From: Ichthyophthirius multifiliis
Taxonomy: Eukaryota; Ciliophora; Oligohymenophorea; Hymenostomatida
NCBI RefSeq assembly: GCF_000220395.1
Contig: NW_004086449.1
Coordinates: 1-64,000 of the forward strand
Direction of reading: 5' to 3'
DNA: 64,000 nucleotides
The position numbers and the translations under genes were made by a program. The notes under the pieces were generated by a model. That model saw only the letters and a list, made by a program, of their open reading frames with translations. It made no database searches and had not been told where the DNA came from. How positions within the stretch are numbered: position 1 is the stretch's first letter; each line of letters opens with the position of its first letter. This document shows positions 1 through 12,284 of this stretch, in pieces.

Positions 1-783
1 ATACATAAAAACTAAAAATATAGAGATATATCAAATGATTATTTAAAATAAGATCACAAAGAAGAAGAAAATAATGATTAATCACAATACTTAAAACGAT
101 AAAAAGTATTATCAAATTAAATTAATAAATAAAATATCATCATGTTTGAAAAGAAAAATAAAATTTTTAATTTAAATTAATCAAATGAACTTTCTATTTA
201 GTAAAACCTTTAATATAAAAATAGATTTGTTTAATTAGTAAGTTTACATGAATTAATTTAAATATTTAGTTTATTTAATTAATTTATAAGTAGACCTTTT
301 AGAGCAACTTTATAATATATAAAATATGTAATCCTTATTACTGTTAATTCTGTTATATTTAATGATTTTAATTTTATCTAAAATATAATTGCTAATTTAT
401 TATTATTGTTAACAATTAACTAATTAATTATTTTAATATAAAGTATATATAAAATTAATTATAGCATATTGAAATATTTTTTATATTTCTTTTTCTTTTC
501 TATAGTGATTAATTTGTTATTACTATATTTGTATTAGTATTTAAAAAAGTTTTTTATTAATTATAATAAATGGTTGTTTTTTTATTTGTTAGTATTATTT
601 TTTGATATTTTCGTTTATTAAATTGCTTCTGCATTTATTAAATATAAATTAATTCTTTAAATGATTTCTTACAAAATTAATAAATAATGCTTTTGGATAA
701 ACATAAATTTATTTAGTATTTTTAATTTAGAAAATTATATAATGAATATGTATAATAAAAGATATTAAAATTTTTATATTTGA
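1..783 (+). CDS. 3' end of a multi-pass membrane protein (partial)
   Basis: An open frame in the ciliate code enters from the left edge (codons begin at position 1) and ends at TGA 781-783, giving 260 residues. The first ~80 are hydrophilic. Then comes a block reading VSLHELIQIFSLFNQ followed by SRPFRATLQYIKY, and at least four hydrophobic segments rich in Leu, Ile and Phe. A Tyr/Asn-rich tail ends the protein. A 'HEL..IFS.. ..RPFRA' block just before the last membrane helices resembles the C-termini of very large ciliate polycystin/REJ-type membrane proteins; that link is from memory of the family and is inference. The N-terminal majority lies outside the window. The length of the frame and the motif together argue against a chance ORF. 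Confidence 0.6.
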
Positions 784-1208
784 TAAATTTTTTATATTCT
801 TAACTTCATATTAAATTTGTATATAAAATAATAGAATATATTAACTTTAAAGCTAATTCATAATATTTTTTTATTTTTCATTCTTATATATTTATGTAGT
901 AAAAAATATTAAAAATCATAAAGTAATTATAAATATATATTTTTAAATAATTTTTTTTAATTAAATATAAAATAAATTTTTATTTTATTTATAATAAATA
1001 AATTTAATTTTCTTTATTTATTTAATGTTATTTAAATAATAAATGAAATATATTTATATATTTAAAATTATAATTAATATTTTTATATTTTTTAATAACA
1101 CTTAATTGTATATTTTTAAATCATTGAAAAAAAAAAAATTTAAAAAAAACAATAAAAATAGTTATAATATATATATATATATATTTTTGTTTTGTTTTTT
1201 TTAAAAAA
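784..1208. other. AT-rich intergenic stretch
   Basis: Almost pure A/T with short homopolymers and a (TA) run near 1170-1182. No protein-like frame was seen on either strand. It separates the end of the left membrane-protein gene from the next start codon on the same strand, so it probably holds the promoter of the coiled-coil gene at 1209. Confidence 0.6.
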
Positions 1209-2365
1209 ATGCAAAATAATTAATCAACTAAATCTAATACTACCTAAGATGATTAAGTATTTGAATTAGTAAAAGAACTTCTTCCATAAATTGAAGAAGA
1301 ATTACGAAAAGAAATTGATTAACAATTATAATCTGAATACGAGTAAAAGTTACAACAATTAAGTGAATAAAGTCGTCTTTAAGCATTAGATGAATTAGAA
1401 TAAGTTTTTATATAAGTAGAGGCTGAGACGTAAAAATAATTAATTGAGAAAATAAATGAATTAGAAAAAAAATAATAAGATTTAGATTATTATGAAAGAC
1501 ATATGGAGTAATTAATTTATGATGAAATCGAGAAAAAATATGAGAGTGAATATTAAGAGAAAAAATAATAAATATTAGAAGAATAAATTGAAGATTTAAA
1601 TACAAATGAAGTTCAAGAAAGCGATATTCGCGAAAAATTAAAAAATGAATATGAAATGGAAATAAGGAAGGAAATGTAAAATCGAGAAAAACAAATGAAA
1701 GTGGTATTTTAGAAAAAAATAAACGCGGAAAAAAAAAATTGGAAGAATTTTATAAAATGGAATTAAATGAGAAAATTGAAGGAGAAAGAAAAAAAATGGA
1801 AAAGGAAAAAGCGGAAATAGCGAGATTAAAATCATTAAAAAATGTCAAAATTAATAAATTTTAGATTTAAAAAAATCAGATTTTTTAATAAATTGCTTAA
1901 GAGGAAAATAAATATAATAGTATTATTAATAATTTGTAATTATAAATATAATAAGTCTAAATTGAATTAGAAAAATATAAAAAAGATCCGAATATTAAAG
2001 GAATTCTTAAAAATTCGAATCTTATTTATAATAATGATATAAAAAATCCTTAAATATAATAAGATAATGATGATGATTTTGAATTTAAAAATAAATATCT
2101 TTATTCAAATAAGAAAATGTAAAATAATCAATAATAATTAATTTAAATTTAAGAATAAGTATCATAAAATTCTAATGAAGAATAAGAAAAAAAATCAAAT
2201 AGAAATTAATCTTTGACTAATTTATCTTTATCTCCTCCACCACCTCCTATTAATAATATAAACATAGAAGAAAATCAAGAAAAATAATAATTTAAAATAA
2301 ATTAATAACCAAATAATGCATTTTAAAGTATAAAAATATACTATAATTTACAATTATATATATAT

Positions 2366-2416
<51 letters not shown>

Positions 2417-3220
2417 ATAATAGTGTATTGTTTATAACAATTAACTCAACCTAATAAAAATAAAGAAGAAGAAGAAGAAGAAAAAACCAAACAAAACATA
2501 AGTTAATATATAGAAAAATACATACAATCCAAAAATATTAATAATAATCAAGATTATTAAAAAAATTAACATAAAACATCAGAAAAGTATTTAACATAAT
2601 ACGAATTAGATTAAAAAAGATAAGAACTAGAATATAAAATAAATTTAAATGAAAATTTATACGATAAATATATAGCTATGGAAAATTATTTATAATAATA
2701 ATTAATTTATAAGTTTTAAAATTTAAATGCCACCCAATAAGTAGAATTAACTGAATTAATATAAAATCTAATTGATAGTTGGAATTTTAGAAATGTTTCT
2801 TATGAAGATAGACTAACATTTATTAATTAATTAGAATATTTTTAAGGAAATTATGATGGTATGTTTAATACACTTAATACTTATATAAATTAACTTAATG
2901 AAGATATTATTCATGCGTAGTTTATTATTGATAAAATGGAATAAAGGGAATAAATACTTTAGTTTCCTTAATATAGTAATTAAGATTAAAATAAATCTTA
3001 AATTATTAATGAAAATGTAAAAAAGATTGATTTAGAAATTTTAAAATTAGTACAAGAATATTAATAAATTGTCAAAAAAGACTTCTTTTGGTAAGGATTT
3101 AAGCTTGAGGATTTATTAGAAATTGAAATTTATGAATAGACTGAATAAATTTCACCAAAAATATAATTTTAAGATTTAAAATAAGTTATTGTTGAAAAAT
3201 TCTAAAAAAAAATGTTTTGA
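1209..3220 (+). CDS. Gln/Glu/Lys-rich coiled-coil protein
   Basis: Starts MQNNQSTKSN and runs as long charged heptad-like sequence (…ELVKELLPQIEEELRKEI…), a coiled coil of some 300 residues. A short proline patch (SLSPPPPP) near 2230 follows, then a second helical C-terminal half ending at TGA 3218-3220. An AT-microsatellite intron lies at about 2319-2424 (GT..AG). The frame slips by one base in the ten-A run at 1729-1738: upstream codons are in phase with the ATG, while downstream codons (…LEEFYKMELNEK) need one more base. The C-terminal half contains a good mix of Trp, Asp and Gly and ends in a compact helical region. No enzyme motif was seen. Likely a cytoskeletal or basal-body structural protein, but that is only inference from composition. 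Confidence 0.65.
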
Positions 3221-3392
3221 GTTTATTAATTTTTTATATTTTATTTTTTAAAGTTTTTTTGTTAAAAAAAAAAATGACATTTTTTTAACAAAATCTATAA
3301 AATTTTTAATTTTATTAATTAAATTTATTTTTAAGTAATATAAAAAATTTATCTTAACTTATGTATTATTTTTTAGATATTATTATTATTTT

Positions 3393-3936
3393 TCAATCAT
3401 CTATTTTTTAACTTTCAGGTAAAATTTATTATTATTTTTATTTACTTTCACTTCTTGAACTATTATTATCTTTTTCTTTTTAAATACTCTTACTATTTCT
3501 TTCATATTTCTTACTTCTACTCATACTTTCTCTACTACTACTTCTACTACTACTACTGCTTTAACTATTACTTCTTCTACTACTATTTGCATTTGAAGAT
3601 ACATTAGATTATTCATCATCATTTTTTTACTTTAAAATTTTTATTTAAAAAATTTAATTAATTTTAATTAAAAATTTATATATATTTTTACAGATTTCTA
3701 AACATCTTTTTTTTATGTTTATTATTATAAAATTTCATGTTTTCTTTTATTTTCTTCATAATCCTTGTTATAAAAAAAAATGTTTTTATGTCTATAAATA
3801 AATAAAAAAAAAAAAAATACTTTTAATTTTTTATCAAGTTGATCTAATTATTATTATAATTCTTATTTTTCTTTTAATTCTTTTTCTTTAATTTCCTTTA
3901 AAGAATTAAATGTATATAAAAAAATATAAAAAATTA

Positions 3937-4004
<68 letters not shown>

Positions 4005-5211
4005 TAATTTTACATCAATAAGTTTCTTCTTTTATTATCTTAAATCATCAATTATATTTTAATATTTATAATCAACTTAATTTTATAAATCTTTTTATTT
4101 TTCAATCTAATAATAATAATTTTAACATATAAATACTTTTTTTTTAAAAAAAAATATAAAATAATACAATATATTTATCATGATTTAATATTTTATTCGC
4201 TTTTTTTAAGTGACCTTCTAATTAAGCAAACAATTTAGAATTTTTTAATATATCCATACTTTTTCTATATTTTATATATATATATATTAAAAAAAAAAAA
4301 AAAACTAAGCTTTTTCATCTTTTGATCTTATTCTTTCTCTACTATCATCTTTATTTAATTTTTCATTTTAATTATTGTTATTATTATTTTTTTATTCTTC
4401 AACAGTTTTTTTTTCTACAGACTTTTTTTTTTCTCCAGACGATCTTTTTTAACTATTTCTTTTTTCTTAAGAACTTTTTCTCCTTCTTTTTCTTTCATTT
4501 TCATCATCTTTTCTTCTATCATCCCTAATATTTCTCAAAGGATTTCTAATTCTTCTATAATCATGATCTCCTCTATATTCCAAATCAAATTTACTATTCC
4601 TTATTGGACTTCTTTACCTATTATATCTTTAATTATTATTATTATAATCTTTATTTCCATGTCTTTAATTATTTCTATTTTATGTATATGTTTCTCCTCT
4701 ATCATATCTATTATTTTAATTTGAATATCTATCCTAATATTTATCTTAATATGGTCTATTATAGTTTCTTTATCTATTATATTCTTATCTATTTTATATT
4801 TTTTATAATTTAAAAAAATATTTTATAGATATTTATTTTTATTTACCTCTAAATTTTTTTTTTTATGATGTTTAATTAATATACTTTTAATAAAAAAAGT
4901 AAATTGTTACTACATTATTAAAATCTCTTGGTTTCGGTTTGTATATCATCTTTTATGGTGGTTATATTTTGCTTTATTTTTTTGTATTTTCACTAAATAA
5001 TTTGCCTTTTTAACTTTTTATTTGTAATTTTATTTTTATAAAAAAAATTTAAATTTTTGTTTGTTTTGTTTTTTTTTTTTTTAAATGCTTTTTACGAATT
5101 TAATTGTGATTTTTATTCCATTTCCCTTAAATGTTTATCTTTTTCTTTTAATTCTCTTTCTAATTGATATTTTTTTTTTTGTAATTCATCATATTAATTT
5201 TCTTAACTCAT
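3393..5211 (-). CDS. Pinin/SDK/memA-like splicing protein with SR tail
   Basis: Multi-exon gene read from ATG 5211 to TGA 3393. The order matches pinin: an N-terminal short coiled coil (ELQKKKYQLERELKEKD), a basic Arg/Asn/Tyr-rich linker, a block reading SKLFAQLEGHLKKANKIL at the place of the memA 'RRMFGLLLGTLQKF' segment, a charged coiled coil (DLRQQKKKLID, EIKEKELKEKQELQQQL), then HKNIFFYNKDY, where pinin has 'TKPHLFYIP'. The C-terminus is an Arg/Ser-rich tail (SSSRSSSRESMSRS). Introns are numerous, and two are only about 29-30 nt (near 4110-4140 and 3785-3815). Pinin sits in the exon-junction and ASAP-related complexes in nuclear speckles. SAP18, a pinin partner in other eukaryotes, is also encoded in this window. 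The exact exon borders in the middle are uncertain. Confidence 0.6.
3946..4001. repeat. (TA)n microsatellite in a pinin-like gene intron
   Basis: About 55 bases of uninterrupted TA dinucleotide inside an intron of the minus-strand gene. Such tracts recur throughout the window in introns and spacers and are likely to be length-variable. Confidence 0.85.
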
Positions 5212-5600
5212 TTTTATTTATTTATATTAAGATATTTTTATTAAAAAATATAATTTAATTAATTCTAATAAAAAGTTCTTTTTTTAAAAAAAAAAAAAAA
5301 AAAAATTATATTTAAATATATTTTTTTTTAAACAAAAATACGAATATTTATAAAATTTGAAAATAAATAAAAAACCTTAATATTTACAATTAAATATTTT
5401 TTTTTAAAAAAAATTTAATTATAAATATTAACAAGTATACTTTTAAAGAAAAATAGTTTATCTATATTTTTATATATAATTTATGTGCAATATTTTTTTT
5501 GTAAAAAAATTAAATTAGATACTAATATATATCAATTAATAAAAAATATACAAATAAAAAGATATAAAAACACAAATACTAAATTTTTAAAGATAAATAA

Positions 5601-6317
5601 TCATTTTTATTCAGTAAAATCTTATAAAAAACTCGGATCTTAAAGAATTCTAGATTATATATTAATAATTTCTTATTGATCTTCATCCTCAGTCTAAAAA
5701 TCTCTATTAATAGCAATATTAACAACACATCCACAATGTATATCTTAAGGCATAAAATTTAAAGGCATATCAATTGTTGTATAGTCTTCACTCATTAAAG
5801 TTGCTATTCCGTCTTATATTTTACATACTCTTAATTAGAAATATTTATCAGGATCTACAGTTACTGGGATTTATTATTGGTTGTATCGGAAATAATTCGT
5901 TCTTAAGTTATCCTCGTTTTCAATATTTTTTTACATTTGAAATTATTTTTCATTATAATAATCTAGATCTTGTAAAGGTTCACTAAATTTTAATTCATTG
6001 TTTTATAATAATGGAGTTTTTTTGTTTAAACTAACTATTTTTTATTAATTAATTAAATTTTCTTTATTTTCTTCGACTGTGTTTTCATTTTATATTAGTA
6101 TTTCTTCGATTTTTTATTCTTTTATATATTTGTTATCTTATATTTATTATTTGCTAGAAATTTATTCGTCATCCTAAATTTAAATATTTTCTTAAATTTA
6201 TATAATTTCTAAAATTTAATTATTTTCTATAAATTTTTATTTATCTTATTATTCTTGATTTTAAATTTATTAATTTTCATCTTTTTAAATTTATTAACTT
6301 TATTGTTCTAAATTCAT
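5601..6317 (-). CDS. 238-aa protein with acidic Gln-rich N-terminus and conserved C-terminal domain
   Basis: An intact single-exon frame from ATG 6317 to TGA 5601 (717 nt). Residues 1-120 are Gln, Glu and Ile rich and low complexity (NLEQQSQQIQKDENQQIQ…). Residues ~155-235 change character: PVTVDPDKYFQLRVCKI, then a Gly-Ile-Ala-Thr-Leu strand pattern, IDMPLNFMPQDIHCGCVV and NIAINRDF. The alternation of short strands with 'LP/MP…G.vv.i.i.rD' resembles a small SH3-like barrel such as DUF3006-type domains, but this is a shape argument only. Codon use in this half is richer in G/C than its neighbours. No catalytic residues stand out and I do not recognise the family. Confidence 0.7.
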
Positions 6318-6319
6318 TT

Positions 6320-8277
6320 TTTTTATGTATTAATATAAAATATATAATAGTTATTTAAATAGAAATATATTATAATAAAAAATAATAAATAAATAGAAAT
6401 TACTTATTTTAAAAATAATAATAATATATAAAAATATTTTAATTATAAAGTATTTATGTATCTTTAAATATATATAAGTTTTTAAACAAAAAAAATATTT
6501 GTAATAATAAATTAAAATAATATAAATACATTTTATAATATAAAGAAAATTATTTATATATATCTTTAAAATATAACCTTTATATTTTCAAATTTTTAAA
6601 ATCTTTTATTATATTTCTATATATAAATTAATTTACATACTTTAAAATTTAAACTCATTTATTTAATATATCCATCTTAAAACTAAAATTATATATTTTA
6701 ATAATAATTTTTTATAATAATATAAATATAAGTTTTTATACATAATTATTAATTTTGCATAATCTTTTAATTTATAAATTATATATCATATTGTTTATTT
6801 AATTTAATATCTTTAATATATGGCTTTTCTATACTCCATAATTCTATAAAAAATTTAATAAAATTATCAATATCTAAAGAAAAACTTTATGTATTAAAAT
6901 TATATAGACTATAGCATTTTATTTATGTTCAACATTAATATTTTATAACCTAATTATTTATGCTTGTAAATAAAAAATTAATCAAAATATATTTCTATAT
7001 AAAGCTATTTTTTAATTAATTTACTAAAGATTTTACTTTATAAGTCTATAAATAGAATATCTTTAATTATAATTCAAAAATAATATAATGTTTTCATCTA
7101 TAATATAATGTGTTTAGCATGTTAAGGTTTTTCCTGGTAAAACCTAATAAAAGATTTTTTAATTCGTATTATTTTTATAAAAATTAGGACATAAAAAAAA
7201 GTTTTGATTATTAAAATCACAGTCTACAATAAATCTAAAATAAAATAAGAAACGATTATTACAATTTTTAAAAAATTCCAACAAAAAACTCAATTAAATT
7301 TATTAAAAAATTAAAATTATATTTTTTGAGTTTTTTATTTTTAATTTATTAATATTCTTAATAAAAATCATAGTAAACTGCATCTGTTATTACTAAAAAT
7401 AATTAGTTTAATAGTAATAATAATATATGCATTAATAATACTATATTTGGACAGTTTTAATTAAATTCAATATACAGTTTTCAAATAAATTCTTGCTATT
7501 ATTAATAATTGTATTTTTTATGTTTAATTTATTTTATAATAGATAGTTTAAATTCTGAGCCATCATATTTATATTAAATATTAATTATTTTAATTAAATA
7601 GGAATCTTCTCTATAGTATTTTTCTATAAAAAAATTGACTTTTACGATTTCTAAGGTTTTAAGTTATATTTTATTTAATTTAAATTCCTATTAAGAGTAT
7701 TTCATATATTTTAAATACAAGTTTTTATATTTTTATATAAAACTTAACTTAAATTTACTTTTTATGTTTGTAAATATATTATATTAGTTTGCTTTTTTTT
7801 ATATATTTTAGTCTATTTTTTTTTATCAAGCCTAAATAAAAATAATTATAAATATATAGTTATTTATATATACATATATATTTTATTTTATTTTTTGAGG
7901 GATAATATATATATTAGATTAATGTAATAGTAGCTAATTATATCCAAAATAAAGCTTTTTTATAAGAATTAATACTATAATTTTCGAAATAAAAATTTGT
8001 TTAATATTATAATTAAAAAATTTGTTTTAAATTATTAAAAAATTAAATGATGTTATTGGAAATATTTCTTTAAATTTTAAATTCCATTTACTTTTTATAC
8101 TAACTAAAAGATATTAAATATGTTATTCTTTTATAAAAAGAATTATTTGGTTTTTATATACATTCTTAATAATTAAATAAATATTTAGAAGTAAATTATA
8201 ATAAAACATAATTGTTTTGTCAATTAAAATATTTTAAAAAAGGTTATTTACATAATTTTTATTAAATTATTTTCCAT
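6320..8277 (-). CDS. Unresolved multi-exon gene or decaying gene
   Basis: A possible start ATG lies at 8277 (ENNLIKIMQITFF…). An open minus-strand frame follows to about 7835 and contains KSKWNLKFKEIFPITSFNF. After a gap, further coding-like blocks appear: EKYYREDSYLIKIINIQ and KYDGSEFKLSIIK (about 7640-7530), VDCDFNNQNFFLCPNFYK and LPGKTLTCQTHYIIDENI (about 7220-7100), then FIELWSIEKPYIKDIKLN (about 6860-6800). These blocks hold more Gly, Pro, Cys and Asp than random AT-rich frames. They are joined only by apparent one-base slips, possible introns and one in-frame TGA near 6990. It may be a rapidly evolving real gene with indel errors, or a pseudogene. Extents are approximate and the 3' limit is uncertain. 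Confidence 0.35.
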
Positions 8278-8654
8278 TTTTGTTTTAAATTTTTATATTA
8301 AAATATTATTTATGAGTAATTTTTTATGATTATTTATTATATTTTATATTTAAAGATATAATTATAAATTTTTAATTATACAGATATTTATAATTTCTAT
8401 TGTATAAATTATAAATTCAAAATTAATATACTTGGTTATTTATTTATAAAAAATGCAATCGTTTTGTTATTTTGTTATTTTATTTTTTTAAATTTATAAA
8501 TTTTATCTTTTATGTAAAAAAAATGTTATTTAAATTATATCTTAAAAAAAAAAATTTAAAAAAATAAACATATTTTCTAATAAAAAATAAAATAATATTT
8601 AAGTATTTAATAAAATATTAATGTAAAATAAAAAAATACCAAAAAATTTTATTT

Positions 8655-9682
8655 TCATTAAAGAGCTTATCCAGCTTTAGGTAAAACCCAATCTGGTAAT
8701 CTACTTTTGAGTTTTTATGTTTTATTTTTTCCACTATCAACTTCCTATTAAGGTAATTATGATAATTCATTTTTAAGATTATCAATAAGACTTTAATCAA
8801 ATCCTGAAACATCTCTTTGATTAATTAATGCCTCTCTAGCATAAAAAGTATTAAAATCGAATTTTTACCCAGGCTTAGTAATTGTAAAAGGGAATAATTC
8901 CCCAAATCTATTAACGAATTCTTCGAATTCCTATCTTCCTTCGGCAGTAGTGAAATCGAATCTAGAAAGTGGATTTTTAGCCTCTTAAATTTCTTATTAA
9001 GTATATCCACTATAATATACTTCATTGAAGAAATATCTATCCCAAGCATCTACCCTGAATAATCCGTGACAAGTAAATAAGTCCAAAGGGTTAATCTTTT
9101 AAAGATGACTCCATCTACCTGCAGGAGTCATGTCACTCATATAATTATTATACACGAAATTGGTCCATGTAAATATATTCTCGGCAGTTTTGTCGAATTC
9201 TCTATCTTCAGCCTCTTTACGAACCCAATCAGGGACGAAAAATCCACGGACACCTCTTTCTACTTTAAAATATCTTGCTCTTCTTTTTCTCATGAATAAG
9301 TAAGTGTATGGATGTAAACTAATTTATATAATTAAAAATTTTTATATTATTTATATTATTTTTACTTCTATCTTGCTAATGTTTCAAAGAGATAATCTCT
9401 TCTTAATTCTCTGTCAGTAAATAGGTATGTGTCTTCAAGTGTCATACCTCTTTAATGATGAATATCTAAACTATATCTATATGTAAATCTGGAAATTATG
9501 GGAAGGAGAAAACTTATTATTCTTGATGTTATACCTTAGTTAATAATTATGTTTCCAGCTGTTAATAACCAGTCGGTACGATTTACGTTGTACCATTTGG
9601 ATGGAGATCCGATTTTTCTATCTCTTCCTAAGGCTTTTATGTTTGCTAATTGTTCCCAAGCTAGTTTTTCTAATCTAACCAT
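8655..9682 (-). CDS. Probable ciliate mitochondrial complex subunit, 326 aa
   Basis: Two exons: 9366-9682 and 8655-9318, with a 47-nt GT..AG intron at 9319-9365. The protein begins MVRLEKLAWEQLANIKALG and ends DWVLPKAGQAL before TGA. It is rich in Arg, Trp, Tyr and Phe, with segments such as SKWYNVNRTDWLLTAGN, DTYLFTDRELRRDYLFETL, RRARYFKVERGVRGFFVPDW and DLFTCHGLFRVDAWDRYFF. One hydrophobic stretch (IISFLLPIISRF) could be a membrane anchor. Codon use is clearly more G/C-rich and regular than in neighbours, as expected of a highly expressed gene. Proteins like this, basic, aromatic and without known domains, are typical of ciliate-specific respiratory-chain or ATP-synthase subunits, but I cannot name one; the mitochondrial assignment is inference. 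Confidence 0.7.
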
Positions 9683-9932
9683 GTATTTTTTTTGTTAAAT
9701 ATAATTATATATATATATTATTATTATTTTTATTTATTTATTTTATATATATGTATATCAATATTTTGTTAATAATATTTTTTTTTTCCTTTTTTTGTAT
9801 ATTTTTAAATAAAAAAATATTAAATAATTATTAACTAAAAATATATTTAAATTTTTTTTTTTTTTTTTTATATTAATATATATTTAATTATTATTTTTAA
9901 TAAATTTTTATTTTATATTAAAAAAAAAAAAA

Positions 9933-12003
9933 TCACAATTAAATGCTATTTTGTTTTAAATTAATATGAGAAACTTGACATTTATTTTTCTACTCAGAAA
10001 CTATTTCTTAAGTATGGTTAAATAAATCTAACTTTTAATTAAAATTAATCTTATTATTATTATTAAAAACCTATTATTCAATGATTTTATTTTATTCAAT
10101 TTTATCTATTTTTCCTAAAACTATTGCCTCTTTATTTATATAATTTTTTATGAAAAAAAAAAAATTAAATTTTATATATATTTATCAAGATAACCTTCAT
10201 ATCCTTCTTTTGCAGGTAAATACATATATTATAGATAAGCAACATATAAATTAATTTATCCAATAACTAAAAATAATTTATTAGGATCAAAATTACTATA
10301 TCCAGTATAAAACACTAATAAAATATATTTATATAATGTTTTAAAAATATATATAAAAAGTAATACATATCAAACTAAAAATAACATAATAAAATGAAGA
10401 AATAAAAAAGTTTTTATTTCTAAATAAAATATTATCAAAATTGCGATATATTTAATAACTGATAAAAGAAATTCCAATAATATAAGTACCTAAATAAATG
10501 TAAATAATAATTATATATATTATTATTTACTAAGCATAAAAAATCCAAAATATTTAAAAAAATCATATTGAATACCAAAGCTTTTAGTAAACTAAGTAAA
10601 AGGATATTAATAGCTATATATTGAATACCAAACATTGTATGTCATTAAAAAAATATAAAATATTAATCCATATAAGAGTTTCCAAAAACTACACGCATAT
10701 GATTATTTATTTGCATTTTCAGTCCTTATTCTATCCAAAATAACAAGCCAAAAAAGCATTAAAAAAGTAATAAAATTAATTATAAAAAAGGAATCTAAAA
10801 AGAAACTTTTTTTTTTTATTTATTTTAAATAAATTTATTTATTTTTAAAATAAAATTTACCTGAATATACTTGGATATATAATAGTTAAAAAATAAAAAG
10901 GATTATTTAAAAACATTTATAAAAAACTAAGAATTACAACCAGTTTTTACTCTAGAATCCAATGAATTTGTTTTAATTTATAAAGTTTTCTGTAATAATT
11001 AATAAAAAAGAGAAAAGATAATATCAAAAAAGTTGTTCTTAAATATATTATCATTTCAGTAAATTAACTATTAATTAAATTATATATATTTTCAGTTTTT
11101 GGTAAATTAAACATATCTTTTATTGAATTTGCTATAAAAATAGTAATTTTATATTTATTATAATCTATACTTTATATATATAATATTATAAATGATTGAC
11201 ACTACAAACTATTCTTTATTTTATTTTTTTAAAAAATTATATGATTGATTTTATTTTATTTTTATTTTTTTCAATTAAATACTTTTTCACATATAATTTC
11301 TATTTCTATATTTTATAATTAAACTATTTACTATGTTTATTTTTCATTTATATATCCCATAATTGATATTTTAAAGTTTGTATTTTCTTTTATTAATTAT
11401 TCTAAAAATTAATCTTTTTTATACAAAACTATTTTTAATTACAAAAATTAATTTTTAGAAGTTAAATTATCAATATTATCTTCATAAAAAGTTATATGAT
11501 TCTTTATATATTTTTTTTTTTTAAAAAAAAAAAAAAATGTTTATATTAATTTTTACTTCATATTATTCAGCATTTGTTTTATTTATTTATTAATTATCAT
11601 TAAAAATAAATTATTCATGTTTAATTTATGTAAATGCTGAAGGTACTTATTATTGAATTTAAAATATAAAAATATAGATTTATTTAATTTATATAATACT
11701 AAAATATGAAGTAATAAATAATATTAAAATCAATAAAAAAAACAAAAACCAAGAAGTAAAAATTCTCTTTTTTAATAATGTATCAGCATTAATTTTAATC
11801 AATCTTTTTTTTTTTTTTAATTAATAATAAAATTATAAGAAATATAATTCCATTTTTATAAAAAAATTTAACGTAGTAGAATCACATATTTATTATTATT
11901 TATTAACTTCCTATAATTTATTTTCTTATATATTATTTTCTTATATATTATTTTCTAAATAATTGATGTTATTAATATCTATTATATTTGATTTATTTTC
12001 CAT
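9933..12003 (-). CDS. Wntless/TMEM181-like multi-pass membrane protein
   Basis: Multi-exon gene from ATG 12003 to TGA 9933. It has a first membrane helix (WFLFFLLILILFITSYF), a large lumenal region of ~200 residues, then a cluster of helices. The segment MIIYLRTTFLILSFLFF, a loop KLKQIHWILEQKLVVILS and FLQMFLNNPFYFLTIIYPS match the 'LLFL.Q..LNNPLYPL' core of the GOLD-seven-TM Wntless/TMEM181 family. Later parts include WLVILDRIRTENANK and GYSNFDPNKLFLVIGQINL, also typical of that family's last helices. Introns lie near 10798-10863, 10503-10535 and others, GT..AG with AT-rich interiors. Members act as cargo receptors or regulators in the secretory pathway. Ciliates have no Wnt ligands that I know of, so the cargo is unknown. 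A hydrophilic C-terminal tail of ~60 residues ends the protein. Confidence 0.65.
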
Positions 12004-12284
12004 TTTTTTTTTGTCCTATAAATATAAAAATGAATATATATGGTAATTTTATGACCAATATATATTTTTATATTAAATATATATATATATATATATACAT
12101 ATATTTAATTATTTTTATATACATATATAGATATATATAATCATTTATATTTATTTATATTTTTTTAAAAAATTTAAATTTATATATAATTATATATGAA
12201 ATTTAATTAATAAGATATTTAAAATAAACAAACAAATAATTTATTTATTTATTTTTATATATATCAAAAAATGAAATAATAATA

